Shown: in pieces, positions 9,172 to 18,367 of the stretch
Layout of the letters: every line of letters starts with the position of its first letter
Numbering within the stretch: position 1 is the stretch's first letter
NCBI RefSeq assembly: GCF_021012795.1
Contig: NZ_VFYU01000015.1
Location: 1-64,000, forward strand
Origin: Psychrobacter sp. I-STPA10
GTDB taxonomy: Bacteria > Pseudomonadota > Gammaproteobacteria > Pseudomonadales > Moraxellaceae
Direction: 5' to 3'
Length of the DNA stretch: 64,000 nt
Notes under the pieces: model-generated
Databases searched by the model: none
What the model was told of the DNA's origin: nothing
The model's input: only the letters and a program-made list of their open reading frames with translations
Program-made: the position numbers and the translations under genes

Positions 9172-10269
9172 TTAATCCATAAACGGATAATCAGTATAAC
9201 CCTCTACGCCACCACCATAAAACAGCTCTGCACGAGGCTCATTTAGCGGGGCATCTTGTTGGATACGCTCAGCAAGGTCAGGATTGGCAAGATAACTGCG
9301 TCCAAAGGCGACTGCATCAATATAACCTGCCTGCATATTTTTTTCTGCCTTGTCGGTATCATAATCACCAGCACAAATTATCAAATTATCAAAAGCATCG
9401 CGAATTTTTTGACGAAATTCATCGGTATAAGGTTTACCCCCTGCCCAATCAGGCTCAGAGATATGCAAGTACATCAAGCCTCGTTTATTAATCTGCTCAA
9501 TCAACCAGATATTATCCTCAACTTCATAGCCTGCATCGACTTCATTAAATTTGCCCCAAGGTGATAGACGAATACCAATATGCTCAGCGTCCCACGCCTG
9601 CACACAAGCATCAATGACTTCAAGCATTAATCTGGCTCGGTTTTCACGACTGCCACCATAGTCATCATCACGCTTGTTGGTCTGCTTAACCCAAAACTGA
9701 CTGAGCAAATAACCATGTGCGCCATGTATTTCTACACCATCAAAACCTGCCTTTTTGGCACATTTTGCCGCATGCGCATAATCACTAATGACTTGTTTAA
9801 TATCCTCCTTACTGGCAGGGCGTGGCGGGGTGGCATCAACTCGAATCATCTGATTATCATTGTCTCGCAATGAGGTACGTGCACCCACATCAACGGCAGA
9901 GGCAGAGATGGGAGCTTGGCGATTAGGCTGAACGCTTTTATGCGACACCAAACCAGTATGCCATAACTGCACTACGATTTTACCCCCTTTGGCATGTACT
10001 GCATCGGTAATGACTTTCCAAGCGGTAATATGCTCATCGGTATATAAAGCAGGTGCACCCGCTGAGCCTTTGGCTTGCTCAGACATCTGCGTCGCTTCGG
10101 TAATGATTAACCCTGCACCAGCCCGCTGTGCGTAATATTCTGCTGATAAGATATTGGGCATATCCTGAGGCTCAATGGCACGTAGTCGGGTTAATGGTGC
10201 CATAAAAATACGATTTTTTAGGGTTTGCTTACCCATTTTTAGAGGTTGAAATAAAATGTCGTGTGCCAT
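9172..10269 (-). CDS. nemA: Old Yellow Enzyme family ene-reductase (NemA-like)
   Basis: A 365-residue FMN-dependent TIM-barrel reductase that uses NAD(P)H to reduce activated C=C bonds, N-ethylmaleimide or nitro compounds. The N-terminus LFQPLKMGKQTLKNRIFMAPLTR, the substrate-binding GVEIHGAHGYLLSQF, the family motif DDDYGGSRENRARL and the C-terminal FMN phosphate site FGRSYLANPDL are all present. Length matches the family. The ATG has an AAGG site. It appears monocistronic. The symbol reflects family resemblance; the natural substrate is not known. Confidence 0.88.
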   Translation of the reverse strand: MAHDILFQPLKMGKQTLKNRIFMAPLTRLRAIEPQDMPNILSAEYYAQRAGAGLIITEATQMSEQAKGSAGAPALYTDEHITAWKVITDAVHAKGGKIVVQLWHTGLVSHKSVQPNRQAPISASAVDVGARTSLRDNDNQMIRVDATPPRPASKEDIKQVISDYAHAAKCAKKAGFDGVEIHGAHGYLLSQFWVKQTNKRDDDYGGSRENRARLMLEVIDACVQAWDAEHIGIRLSPWGKFNEVDAGYEVEDNIWLIEQINKRGLMYLHISEPDWAGGKPYTDEFRQKIRDAFDNLIICAGDYDTDKAEKNMQAGYIDAVAFGRSYLANPDLAERIQQDAPLNEPRAELFYGGGVEGYTDYPFMD

Positions 10270-10463
10270 GGTTTTACCTTACTTAAATGTTGTTTTACCT
10301 TAACTATTATAGAAAGTATTGATTTGACGATATTAAATTGAATATCTCAAACATGGCTATATACCTATGATTTATCAAGGTATATTTACAAACAAAAACA
10401 CCTTTACGCTATTTACTGCTTTTTTAGTATCTCCTGTTTTATATTTTTTGCTTATAAAATATG

Positions 10464-10613
10464 GGTGGTGTTTCAAAAAGTATGCTGTGGGTATTTTTAA
10501 TAAATTACCATATCAGCCCTCCCCCTAGCCCCCTCCCAGTGGGAGGGGGAACAGTTCCCTCCACCTTTGGGGGAGGGTTAGGGAGGGGGTAGCATACTTT
10601 TTAGAACACTACC
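10464..10613. mobile_element. MITE family 1, short copy (150 bp) with 8-bp target duplication
   Basis: A non-coding element whose 23-bp terminal inverted repeats begin GGTGGTGTTTC (left) and GGTAGTGTTCT (right, reversed) and share AAAAAGTATGCT. It is flanked by perfect direct repeats AAAATATG at 10456-10463 and 10614-10621. The interior is palindromic C-rich/G-rich sequence. The second copy is at 58787-59066 in reverse orientation. An 8-bp duplication fits several IS families; the parent transposase is not in the window. Confidence 0.9.
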
Positions 10614-10719
10614 AAAATATGATTAAAATTCATTCTCATTTTCCATCGTATTGCTTTGTCTGGTAGGATATAAAATAACGTTGACAAGTTAATCCGCAGA
10701 ATATAAAAAGGACTGCAAT

Positions 10720-11907
10720 ATGGACTTTGCTCATATTACCCCACCTTATGCCCCGTCAGCATGGCTTAACCTTGATGGATTAGATGCCAATATCCATCAG
10801 GTCAACCAGATGACCAGCAATATCAATCTACGCATTGCTTCTAAATCCATACGCTCAATAGATGTCTTAAAATATATCCAAGCAAAAACGCCAAACTTTA
10901 TTGGTATCATGAGCTTTTGCGCCCAAGAGTCCGCTTATTTGCTTGGCAATGGTTTTGATAATGTACTGTGTGCCTATCCAACCTTTGACCGTGCAGGTAT
11001 TATCAAAACCCTACCTTATTGTCAAAACGGTGCAACCATGATTTGGATGGTTGATAGTTTTGAGCAATGGCAACTGCTTGAAGAGATTGGACGCCAACAC
11101 AATCAAACCCTACAAGTGTGTTTAGATATTAATATGTCGATGCCTCTGCCAAAGCTGTACTTTGGTACCAAGCGTTCATCACTATTTAATATCAGTGATA
11201 TCAAAAAACTACTCAAACAAACTAAGAAATTTAAACACAGCAAGCTAACAGCGATGATGGGGTATGAAGGACAAATCGCAGGACTGCCCGAAACCCTACC
11301 TGATAAAGCAAAACTTGCCCCTGCCATTCGTGCCTTAAAGGCATTATCAAAAAAACAAGTCAGTAAACGTCGGCAAAAAATAGCGTATTGGCTCAATAAA
11401 AATAACCACCCACTGACGCTAGTTAATGGGGGCGGTAGTGGCAGTATGGCGTTTACCTGCCTGCAACCTGAAATCACCGAAATTACGGTTGGCTCTGCCT
11501 ATTACTACCCTGCTCTATTTAGCTATATGGACAGCATGACAAACTTTACCCCATCGGCAGGCTTTGTATTGCCTGTCACTCGGCAACCTGAGCCAAAAGT
11601 GATTACCTGTCATAGTGGCGGATTTGTGGCATCAGGGGCAATGGGAGCAGACAAAGTACCGCAGATTGTCTATCCAGATAATTTGAGTATCCTTAAAGAT
11701 GAAGGCTATGGCGAAGTACAAACTCCAATGCAAGCCACTGGCAAACTCAGCGTTGGTATTGGTGATTATGTATGGTGTCGCCATGCCAAAGCAGGGGAAT
11801 TATGTGAGCATTTTAATGAGCTGATTACCTATCGTAAGATTGACAATCAACACCAAACACAAGGAAGTATAACCACCTACCGAGGAGATGGACAATGTTT
11901 TCATTAA
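10720..11907 (+). CDS. PLP-dependent alanine racemase-fold amino acid deaminase/aldolase
   Basis: A 395-residue fold-type III PLP enzyme related to D-threonine aldolase and D-serine dehydratase. The N-terminal barrel carries the probable PLP lysine in LRIASKSIRS (about residue 42), and VNGGGSGS probably binds the cofactor phosphate. The C-terminal domain contains CHSGGFVASGAMG and GDYVWCRHAKAGE, compatible with the metal-binding DSD1-like domain. The exact substrate is unknown. It overlaps the next gene by 13 bp, so the pair is translationally coupled; this aldolase plus lactone oxidase pairing suggests a joint catabolic step. Confidence 0.82.
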   Translation: MDFAHITPPYAPSAWLNLDGLDANIHQVNQMTSNINLRIASKSIRSIDVLKYIQAKTPNFIGIMSFCAQESAYLLGNGFDNVLCAYPTFDRAGIIKTLPYCQNGATMIWMVDSFEQWQLLEEIGRQHNQTLQVCLDINMSMPLPKLYFGTKRSSLFNISDIKKLLKQTKKFKHSKLTAMMGYEGQIAGLPETLPDKAKLAPAIRALKALSKKQVSKRRQKIAYWLNKNNHPLTLVNGGGSGSMAFTCLQPEITEITVGSAYYYPALFSYMDSMTNFTPSAGFVLPVTRQPEPKVITCHSGGFVASGAMGADKVPQIVYPDNLSILKDEGYGEVQTPMQATGKLSVGIGDYVWCRHAKAGELCEHFNELITYRKIDNQHQTQGSITTYRGDGQCFH

Positions 11908-13220
11908 AGCAGTGGCAAAACTCACCCCATTGGCAAAATTGGGTCGGCTATGTGACCGCTACCCCTGAGCAAAAACTCACGCCTGAGTCGATTGCAGCCT
12001 TACAAGATATCGTCAAAAATGCGGTCAAAAATAACAAACGGGTACGGGTAACTGGTGCAGGACATTCTTTTAATGGCTGCGCACGACCTGAAGAGATTGC
12101 CGTAAGTTTGCACCATCTACGGGGTATTGATAGTGTTGATAGCATCAATAAAGAAGTGACTGTGTTTGCAGGGACTTATCTTTATGAGATGGGCGACTTA
12201 TTGCGTGAACATGGCTTTGCTATGGAAAATATGGGCGATATACAAAACCAAACTGTGGCAGGCTCTATCAGTACTGGCACACATGGTACAGGTATCACCC
12301 TTGGCTCAGTATCTAGCCAAATTGTCGCTTGGGAATGGGTCGATGGACTCGGTAATTTGCATCAGCATCGACGCGGAGATGATGAGCTATCCAACGCCTT
12401 ACATATTAATATGGGGATGCTTGGCATCTTTACGCGTTTGACCCTAAAAGTGGTAGATTTATACGGACTGCGAGAAGAAAGTGCCGTCTTTGACTTTGAC
12501 ACAGGGTTGGCGCTATTTGATGATGCGATGCGTGCCAATCGACACATGGAATGGTTTTTATTCCCTGGTACCAATAAACTCCAACAAAAAACACTCAGCA
12601 TTATTGAGCCCAAACCTATGAGTGAATGGCAAAAATTTAAGGATAAAATAGAAAGTAAAGTAGTATTAAACGGGGCGTTTTATTTGGCTTCTGAGCTGGC
12701 ACGTAAAAATCCTAAATACACTAAATCGGTCAGTCAGCTTTCTGCTGATAATATCCCCAATACCATCCGAGAGGGCTATAGTTACGAGGTGTTCCCCAAG
12801 CCACGAGGGGTACGGTTTAATGAGTCGGAATATTTTATTAAATTAAGCGACTTTGCTGCCTGTATCAGTCACATCAATGAGGCTTTGCTTGAGGATACCA
12901 AAGGCTCACACTTCCCCATTGAGGTACGCTCGCATAAAGCCGAAACAGGATTTTTAAGCCCAACCCAAGGCAATGACAGCGTGGTGCTTTCTTTTCATGT
13001 GTATAAAGGCATTGATAGTGAACCATTTTTTAATTGGGTCAAAGAACAAATGGCACAGTGGCAAGGGCGACCTCACTGGGGCAAGGTCAATAAACTCAGT
13101 CATCAGGAATTATTGGACTTATACCCTGATTTGCCAAAATTTTTGGCACTACGCCAACAATATGACCCACACAATGTCTTTATCAATGAGTGGTTAGCAC
13201 AAAAATTTTTAAGCACTTAG
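11895..13220 (+). CDS. FAD-linked D-arabinono-1,4-lactone/gulonolactone oxidase family protein
   Basis: A 441-residue VAO-type flavoprotein. The FAD-binding half contains RVRVTGAGHSFNGCA and the stretch SISTGTHGTG, and the C-terminus has the HWGK motif followed by YDPHNVF, typical of aldonolactone oxidases. It would oxidise a sugar lactone or alcohol with oxygen as acceptor. The ATG has a GAGGAG site inside the preceding gene. The stop codon TAG (13218-13220) shares its last base with the first base of a MITE, so the insertion happened exactly at the end of the gene. Confidence 0.85.
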   Translation: MFSLKQWQNSPHWQNWVGYVTATPEQKLTPESIAALQDIVKNAVKNNKRVRVTGAGHSFNGCARPEEIAVSLHHLRGIDSVDSINKEVTVFAGTYLYEMGDLLREHGFAMENMGDIQNQTVAGSISTGTHGTGITLGSVSSQIVAWEWVDGLGNLHQHRRGDDELSNALHINMGMLGIFTRLTLKVVDLYGLREESAVFDFDTGLALFDDAMRANRHMEWFLFPGTNKLQQKTLSIIEPKPMSEWQKFKDKIESKVVLNGAFYLASELARKNPKYTKSVSQLSADNIPNTIREGYSYEVFPKPRGVRFNESEYFIKLSDFAACISHINEALLEDTKGSHFPIEVRSHKAETGFLSPTQGNDSVVLSFHVYKGIDSEPFFNWVKEQMAQWQGRPHWGKVNKLSHQELLDLYPDLPKFLALRQQYDPHNVFINEWLAQKFLST

Positions 13221-13418
13221 GGTCTGTTGAACTTTCACCCCGTAAGGCTAATATCTACAAGGATACAGCTCCTTTTTACTTTCATGTAAAAATTGGCTAA
13301 ATTTGCCTTATTCTGCGTTAATGAACTTGTTAATATCCAGATATTACCTACGTTCATTGCCTTGACTAAGTCAAATTTTTCTCAATTTTTCCTATGAAGA
13401 TGAATGTTCAACAGACCC
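13220..13418. mobile_element. MITE family 2, full copy (199 bp)
   Basis: The ends GGGTCTGTTGAACTTTCA and TGAATGTTCAACAGACCC form an 18-bp inverted repeat with one mismatch, flanked by TA on both sides, compatible with a 2-bp TA target duplication. There is no coding content. A shorter derivative is at 24819-24934, and single ends survive near 18857-18885 and 60910-60930. Confidence 0.8.
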
Positions 13419-13502
13419 TAAATATTCAATACCTAAATTTAAATATCTCAATGCGACAACTTAACAGACCATAAAAAGAAAGCATCAAAATAGGCAAAGC
13501 AT

Positions 13503-13541
13503 AAAAAAGGCTTATCATTTTAAAATGATAAGCCTTTATAG
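13503..13541. terminator. Bidirectional terminator between lactone oxidase and fadL
   Basis: The perfect stem AAGGCTTATCATTTT / AAAATGATAAGCCTT is flanked by A and T runs. It lies between convergent genes and probably ends the leftward fadL transcript. Confidence 0.85.
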
Positions 13542-13545
13542 AACT

Positions 13546-13592
13546 CCCCCCAAATCCTCCCCTTAAAATAAGAAGAGGGCTGGAAAGCCATT
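13546..13592. repeat. Fragment of C-rich repeat
   Basis: CTCCCCCCAAATCCTCCCC followed by AAGAAGAGGGCTGG resembles the interior of the palindromic repeat at 469-562. It is short and degenerate. Confidence 0.35.
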
Positions 13593-13601
13593 TCCTATCT
13601 A

Positions 13602-14957
13602 TTAAAAATGATAGCCTACCTTCATGCCCAATGCGTAACCTGACCCATCATCAATGGTCGCCACTTTGCCATCGGCTTTGGTTTCAATATCACCACCATC
13701 AAGCCACATATACTGGCCACCTGCTGACACGCTTAAATTTTTATTAAACTGGTATTTTGCACCAATACCTGCTGTTTTTACTGCTCCATAAGGTCCTAGT
13801 AGAGTCAGTGGTGTACCTGTGCCGTGGTCATAACCTAAACGCACTTCACCAGAAAGCTGAGGGGTAAACTTTTTGCCCAAGGCTACTTCAACAGAATAAC
13901 CATCTTCTGGGTAGCTTGCTAATGGCTCTTGTGTCGCTTGTGTGGCAAGTGGGGGACTCACTTCAAACTTACTCCAATTTACCCAACGTGCATTCACCAT
14001 ACCAAGCAATTGATGCTTTTCACTTAAACCTGTTTGAAAGTCTAAATTAACAGACTGCGGAAATTTAACCTCTGTTTTACCAGCCATAGGCAATCCTGCC
14101 TCTGCTGGTGTCGGAGTCACACCATCGCCTCCCAATGCTACTGGTATAACAACTTGCAGGTTTTCTTTTCCTGACATTTGATAAGTGGCTGGCGCACGAT
14201 AGGTCACTGCCGCACGCAAGGCAATTTCTGGTTTTTCATACGCCATACCGACCACTGGTACAAAGGTATGGTCATCTTCAAAATCTAGAGAATAAAGCGT
14301 GGGTGCAGGTGCTAACTGTGCGGCTAAACCATTAATGGCTTGCAAAATTTGTTGTTCTGGCACAGATAAGCTATTATTTTGCTGTTTAGCAACCAGTTTT
14401 TGGTAGTCCTCGACTGTATTGATACCAAACTTCGCACCTACCTGATTAACAACTTGAGAAACTGCTACATTAAATCCAACGGGCTGTGCTCCTGTAATAT
14501 GACCTTTAATGGTTTGATACTCTAAACCACCATAAATAGAGAAATTATCAGTCACATTTCCTTTGCCTAATAAAGTTAGGCTTTTATTACGCACTCGGGC
14601 TTCGGTTGCCCCTATCTCATTATGAAAAATACTGCCTTTTGGATAAATGGTATCAACACCAAAAGGCTCTTCATATATCAATGCCAACGCTGTATCGGCT
14701 GTGGGTGCAATTTTTACCGCTGCTCCTGATAAATCAAAATCATCCATCACATCGTCAATACGATTACCAGCGACATCCTTACCTTCCATCTTTGGATCCA
14801 CATAAGCATAAGACAGCTCAGCATAGTTACCCTCTTCAAATAATGGGGCAACCGATTGCTTGGTATATTCTAGCCCCGCAGCGTGGCTGATACCCACAAT
14901 GCCGACACAACCACCAAGAACAACAGAGATGTGTTTGGCTAACATATTCTTTTTCAT
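13602..14957 (-). CDS. OmpP1/FadL-family outer membrane transporter
   Basis: A 451-residue outer membrane beta-barrel related to the long-chain fatty acid transporter FadL. The N-terminal signal peptide (MKKNMLAKHISVVLGGCVGIVGISHA) is followed by a mature part with YTKQSVAPLFEEGNYAELSYAYVDP, a long run of alternating strands, and a C-terminus ending YALGMKVGYHF, the terminal aromatic outer-membrane insertion signal. It would take up fatty acids or other hydrophobic compounds. A good AAGGA site precedes the ATG, and it stands alone. Confidence 0.88.
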   Translation of the reverse strand: MKKNMLAKHISVVLGGCVGIVGISHAAGLEYTKQSVAPLFEEGNYAELSYAYVDPKMEGKDVAGNRIDDVMDDFDLSGAAVKIAPTADTALALIYEEPFGVDTIYPKGSIFHNEIGATEARVRNKSLTLLGKGNVTDNFSIYGGLEYQTIKGHITGAQPVGFNVAVSQVVNQVGAKFGINTVEDYQKLVAKQQNNSLSVPEQQILQAINGLAAQLAPAPTLYSLDFEDDHTFVPVVGMAYEKPEIALRAAVTYRAPATYQMSGKENLQVVIPVALGGDGVTPTPAEAGLPMAGKTEVKFPQSVNLDFQTGLSEKHQLLGMVNARWVNWSKFEVSPPLATQATQEPLASYPEDGYSVEVALGKKFTPQLSGEVRLGYDHGTGTPLTLLGPYGAVKTAGIGAKYQFNKNLSVSAGGQYMWLDGGDIETKADGKVATIDDGSGYALGMKVGYHF

Positions 14958-15079
14958 AACAAGTTCCTTTTGTCAGTTAGCAGAAATTTGATTCTATTAA
15001 TCTGTATACTAAAAAAACGGCTTAATCAAAAACTTAATCTTGATTAAACCGCTATTATTCTCTTTTGTCAATCTTGATA

Positions 15080-16354
15080 CTATAAATCTACTTTACTCAA
15101 AACAAAATCTATGTCTTTATCACCACGTCCTGATAGATTAACTAAGATACTATCATCAGCAGACATTGTCTTAGCAATCTTCATGGCATAGGCAATGGCG
15201 TGTGCAGACTCCAGTGCAGGAATAATGCCTTCAAGGCGTGATAATGTCATAAATGCGTCCAGACATTCAGCATCTGTCACTGACTCATAACTCGCTAATT
15301 GTTTATCTTTTAATAGTGAATGTTGTGGTCCAACACCAGGATAATCCAATCCAGATGCAATTGAGTGTACAGGTGCAGGCTCGCCATTCTCATCCAGTAA
15401 GACATAACATTTAAAACCATGTATAGCCCCTTTAACCCCCTTGCTCATTGTAGCGGCATGATTAGGCGTATCAAGCCCTTCACCAGCAGGTTCCACCCCT
15501 ACCAACTCCACACACTCATCTGCTAAAAATCCACTAAATATACCAATAGCATTCGAGCCCCCGCCCACACACGCCACGACTTTATTTGGTAGCTTTCCTG
15601 TTGTCGCTAAAAATTGCTCACGGGCCTCGTGTCCAACTACTGATTGAAAATAGCTGACCATTTCAGGATATGGTGCTGGTCCTAGAGCAGAACCAATGGC
15701 AAATAAGCTGCTGTCTACCTGACCCAAATAACTCTCAAAAGCACTGTCTACTGCCTCTTTTAACGTCCCTGCTCCTTGTGACACAGGTACAATATTAGCA
15801 CCCAAGATTTTCATACGGCTCACATTGGGGTGCTCTTTTTTGATATCGACCACCCCCATGTGAATTTCACATTCGAGACCCATCAACGCTGCGGCTGTTG
15901 CCAATGCGACGCCATGCTGCCCTGCTCCAGTTTCGGCAATGACTTTGGTTTTACCCAGTTTTTTTGCTAATAGTACCTCACCAAGACAGTGATTAATTTT
16001 ATGTGCCCCTGTATGATTTAAATCTTCACGTTTAAAGTAAATCTGGGCCCCACCACCCTGCTCACTCAATCGTCGGGCATGATAAATAGGACTGGGTCTA
16101 CCCACATAGGTCTCACGCAAGCGTTGCATTTCATTGATAAAATCATCACTTTTGATAATTTTACGAAAGCCTACTTCTATCTCATTCATGGCACGGGCAA
16201 GCTCTGGGTGCTCAATCTTACCACCATATTCACCATATAACCCCTCATCACTGGGTAAAATGGATTGATGCAATCCATACTTATCGCAGGTTTTTTGGGG
16301 GGTATCTTGAGTTTTATTTACAGTATGAGAGTTAGAGTTATTTGCTGTTGTCAT
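15080..16354 (-). CDS. trpB: Tryptophan synthase beta subunit (TrpB-like)
   Basis: A 424-residue PLP enzyme that makes tryptophan from indole and serine. The PLP lysine lies in [15 protein letters not shown], followed by [11 protein letters not shown] and the phosphate-binding [21 protein letters not shown] is also present. The start is ATG 16352-16354, preceded by GAGG at 6 nt. trpA and trpF, usual neighbours, are absent, and the N-terminal region ([16 protein letters not shown]) departs from the common RFGPYGGQFVPETL form, so a divergent or salvage-type TrpB is possible. Confidence 0.88.
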   Translation of the reverse strand: MTTANNSNSHTVNKTQDTPQKTCDKYGLHQSILPSDEGLYGEYGGKIEHPELARAMNEIEVGFRKIIKSDDFINEMQRLRETYVGRPSPIYHARRLSEQGGGAQIYFKREDLNHTGAHKINHCLGEVLLAKKLGKTKVIAETGAGQHGVALATAAALMGLECEIHMGVVDIKKEHPNVSRMKILGANIVPVSQGAGTLKEAVDSAFESYLGQVDSSLFAIGSALGPAPYPEMVSYFQSVVGHEAREQFLATTGKLPNKVVACVGGGSNAIGIFSGFLADECVELVGVEPAGEGLDTPNHAATMSKGVKGAIHGFKCYVLLDENGEPAPVHSIASGLDYPGVGPQHSLLKDKQLASYESVTDAECLDAFMTLSRLEGIIPALESAHAIAYAMKIAKTMSADDSILVNLSGRGDKDIDFVLSKVDL

Positions 16355-16458
16355 AATCAACCTCAGGTATTTTAGTCATAAACCAACCACTATATTGCTA
16401 AATGGAAAGTAAAATGAAAGACAAATCTATGTATTCGTGTTCTAGTATACTGAAACTC

Positions 16459-16487
16459 ATTCTAAGTTATCCATCATCTTAGGTCAA
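16459..16487 (-). promoter_or_regulatory. Probable trpB promoter
   Basis: On the minus strand TTGACC (16482-16487), 17 bp, TAGAAT (16459-16464), about 100 bp before the trpB start. I saw no Trp-rich leader peptide in the leader. Confidence 0.6.
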
Positions 16488-16552
16488 GTGACGTTGACAG
16501 AGTTTGTTTACTAGCATGAGTAGATTAAGCGAGTTTCTCAAAGATACGTTTT

Positions 16553-17587
16553 TTAGCGAATTGTTTTCATGGTCGCCAACAATTTATCGACAGGCTCTTG
16601 ATGCTTTAATGGATTATCCACCACCCAATTTGAAAAATTCTCTGCCAACACTTCTTCAGGGTCATTCATATAGTCAGCGTTGGGCTGAACACGTGCCAAA
16701 TAGTTGGTATCTTCTTGCGCAACGAACAATGGCTGGTTATTGACATAGACAGGTTTTGATTTGCCATTCACTGTTTCGACAGCCAATAATCCGTCGTTAA
16801 GATAGGCAAAGAATGGCAAGTTCGTTGCGACATCATACGGTTCAGCACTCAAAGATAATGGCACAAAGGTATAAACTTTGCCTTGATAATCTAAGTCTAT
16901 TCCATAATGAATTTGTGGTGAATCGGGGTTGGTAATACGTAATGCATTTAGCTCAGACGGCAAATCCAGTGGTGGTATTTTTTTGAAATTAACTGTGGCA
17001 TACAACTTATCACGTTGATTGCGGTTATAACGAGAATACACATGAGAAAATTCATGTGCCACCAAGTGATTAATATCAGCTTGCGGCATGGTTAGAAAGT
17101 TTGTGGTTAACACAATATAGTCATCTCTGGTATAAGCTGCCCCTGCCTCAACCAGGCCATTCGTCAACACAAATTTTAAATTAGCAGGCATATTTAAATG
17201 CATATCTGCAATTTTTCGTTGTAGCACTTCAACAGCCGTCATTACTTTTTGTTTAGAAGCAGTATCCCAATTTACAACTGCTTTTGCATAATAGTTTTGC
17301 AACTCTTGCTGAGTCAGTGGACGCTCACTTTTGAATTTAGCTTGCCAATCAAATGGGCTTAAAGCCTCGATATAATCATCAGTTGTTGCCAGTAGTTTGA
17401 TGCTCGCATCTTTGTTTAAAAAAACAACTTGGATATGGTTATCGTCATTTTGTGTCTTAGATTGAGATTGACTGGCTGTTTGTGTAGTCGTGGCTGATGT
17501 TGGCGATGTTGATACAGATGTTTGAGTCGTACAAGCGGTTAAACTACTGGCAATCAGTATGGCAAGTAATGTTTTGATGGGTGGCAT
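16553..17587 (-). CDS. Lipoprotein zinc metalloprotease (HExxH)
   Basis: A 344-residue lipoprotein. The signal peptide ends in the lipobox SLTAC (lipidated Cys19) and is followed by a Ser/Thr/Gln-rich linker to about residue 50. The catalytic zinc motif is HEFSH at residues 178-182 within VAHEFSHVYSRYN, so it is probably an envelope-facing peptidase. The downstream part contains EVLAENFSNWV, whose Glu could be the third zinc ligand. The ATG at 17585-17587 has an AAGGA site and is preferred over an upstream TTG. The substrate is unknown. Confidence 0.8.
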   Translation of the reverse strand: MPPIKTLLAILIASSLTACTTQTSVSTSPTSATTTQTASQSQSKTQNDDNHIQVVFLNKDASIKLLATTDDYIEALSPFDWQAKFKSERPLTQQELQNYYAKAVVNWDTASKQKVMTAVEVLQRKIADMHLNMPANLKFVLTNGLVEAGAAYTRDDYIVLTTNFLTMPQADINHLVAHEFSHVYSRYNRNQRDKLYATVNFKKIPPLDLPSELNALRITNPDSPQIHYGIDLDYQGKVYTFVPLSLSAEPYDVATNLPFFAYLNDGLLAVETVNGKSKPVYVNNQPLFVAQEDTNYLARVQPNADYMNDPEEVLAENFSNWVVDNPLKHQEPVDKLLATMKTIR

Positions 17588-17772
17588 GAGAGCTATTTTC
17601 CTTATTTTGAATTTGTTAGGTGACAATTTGATATATAGCTAAATATTATCAAACAGCATAGCAGATATTGTACTACTATCACACGACAAAAGACAAAAAA
17701 GGAATAAGTGATTGATATAAAAGAAAATTTAATATTTACATCTAAATAGATTGACTATCTACTTATAAAAAA

Positions 17773-17857
17773 TGGTGCTCTTGCCCAGACTCGAACTGGG
17801 AGGCCATTAGGCCATGGATTCTTAGTCCACTGCGTTTACCAATTTCGCCACAAGAGC
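17773..17857 (-). tRNA. tRNA-Leu(AAG)
   Basis: An 85-nt class II tRNA with encoded CCA. The acceptor GCTCTTG pairs fully with CAAGAGC, the D arm is GCG/CGC, the anticodon stem GTGGA/TCCAT encloses the loop CTAAGAA, giving anticodon AAG, and the variable arm is GGCCTAATGGCC. The discriminator is A. A Leu tRNA with A34 would need TadA editing to inosine and is unusual in bacteria. It is last in the cluster, 1 nt after the next tRNA. Confidence 0.9.
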
Positions 17858-17858
17858 G

Positions 17859-17943
17859 TGGTGCTCCCACCCAGAGTCGAACTGGGAAGCCCGAAGGCGG
17901 CAGATTTTAAGTCTGCTGTGTTTACCTGTTTCACCATGGGAGC
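17859..17943 (-). tRNA. tRNA-Leu(TAA)
   Basis: An 85-nt class II tRNA with encoded CCA. The acceptor GCTCCCA pairs with TGGGAGC, the anticodon stem GCAGA/TCTGC encloses CTTAAAA (anticodon TAA), and the variable arm is CGCCTTCGGGCTT. This is the intact TTA-reading Leu tRNA of the cluster. Confidence 0.95.
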
Positions 17944-18030
17944 AGTTTTAGATTAAATCACTACTGTGATAACGATGTTATTCACTGCAACTTAATACGA
18001 TAAAAACGCCGTATAAAATCTATCAAAAAA

Positions 18031-18116
18031 TGGTGGCGAAGGTTGGATTTGAACCAACGTGTCTTTCGGAGCCAGATTTACAGTCCGGTGCATTCGACCA
18101 ACTCTGCCACTTCGCC
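18031..18116 (-). tRNA. tRNA-Tyr(GTA), copy 1
   Basis: An 86-nt class II tRNA. The acceptor GGCGAAG pairs with CTTCGCC, and the anticodon stem CCGGA/TCTGG encloses CTGTAAA (anticodon GTA). It differs from copy 2 by one base in the variable arm. Confidence 0.95.
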
Positions 18117-18207
18117 ATAAGTTTTTAATACTGTGTAGATGTATAGTTATATCATTGTCGTAATTATCTAACCTGCTAATTGTCTAGCTTTTAATCACTA
18201 TATAAAA

Positions 18208-18292
18208 TGGTGCTCTTGCCCAGACTCGAACTGGGAAGCCCGAAGGCGGCAGATTTTAAGTCTGCTGTGTTTACCTATTTCACCATGGGAGC
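18208..18292 (-). pseudogene. Chimeric tRNA-Leu(TAA), probably defective
   Basis: The 5' part up to the variable arm equals tRNA-Leu(TAA) at 17859-17943 with one change, while the T arm and 3' acceptor equal tRNA-Leu(AAG) at 17773-17857. The acceptor strands are therefore GCTCCCA and CAAGAGC, so pairs 5-68, 6-67 and 7-66 are C-A, C-A and A-C mismatches. The anticodon loop CTTAAAA is intact. It is probably non-functional or poorly processed. Confidence 0.85.
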
Positions 18293-18367
18293 GGTTTTAG
18301 ATTAAATCACTACGGTGATAACGATGTTATTCACCGCAACTGAATACGATAAAACGCTATCAGAAAA

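Noticed and set aside
16355..16552. A Trp leader peptide before trpB
   Set aside because: No short frame with consecutive Trp codons and no terminator lies between the promoter and trpB.
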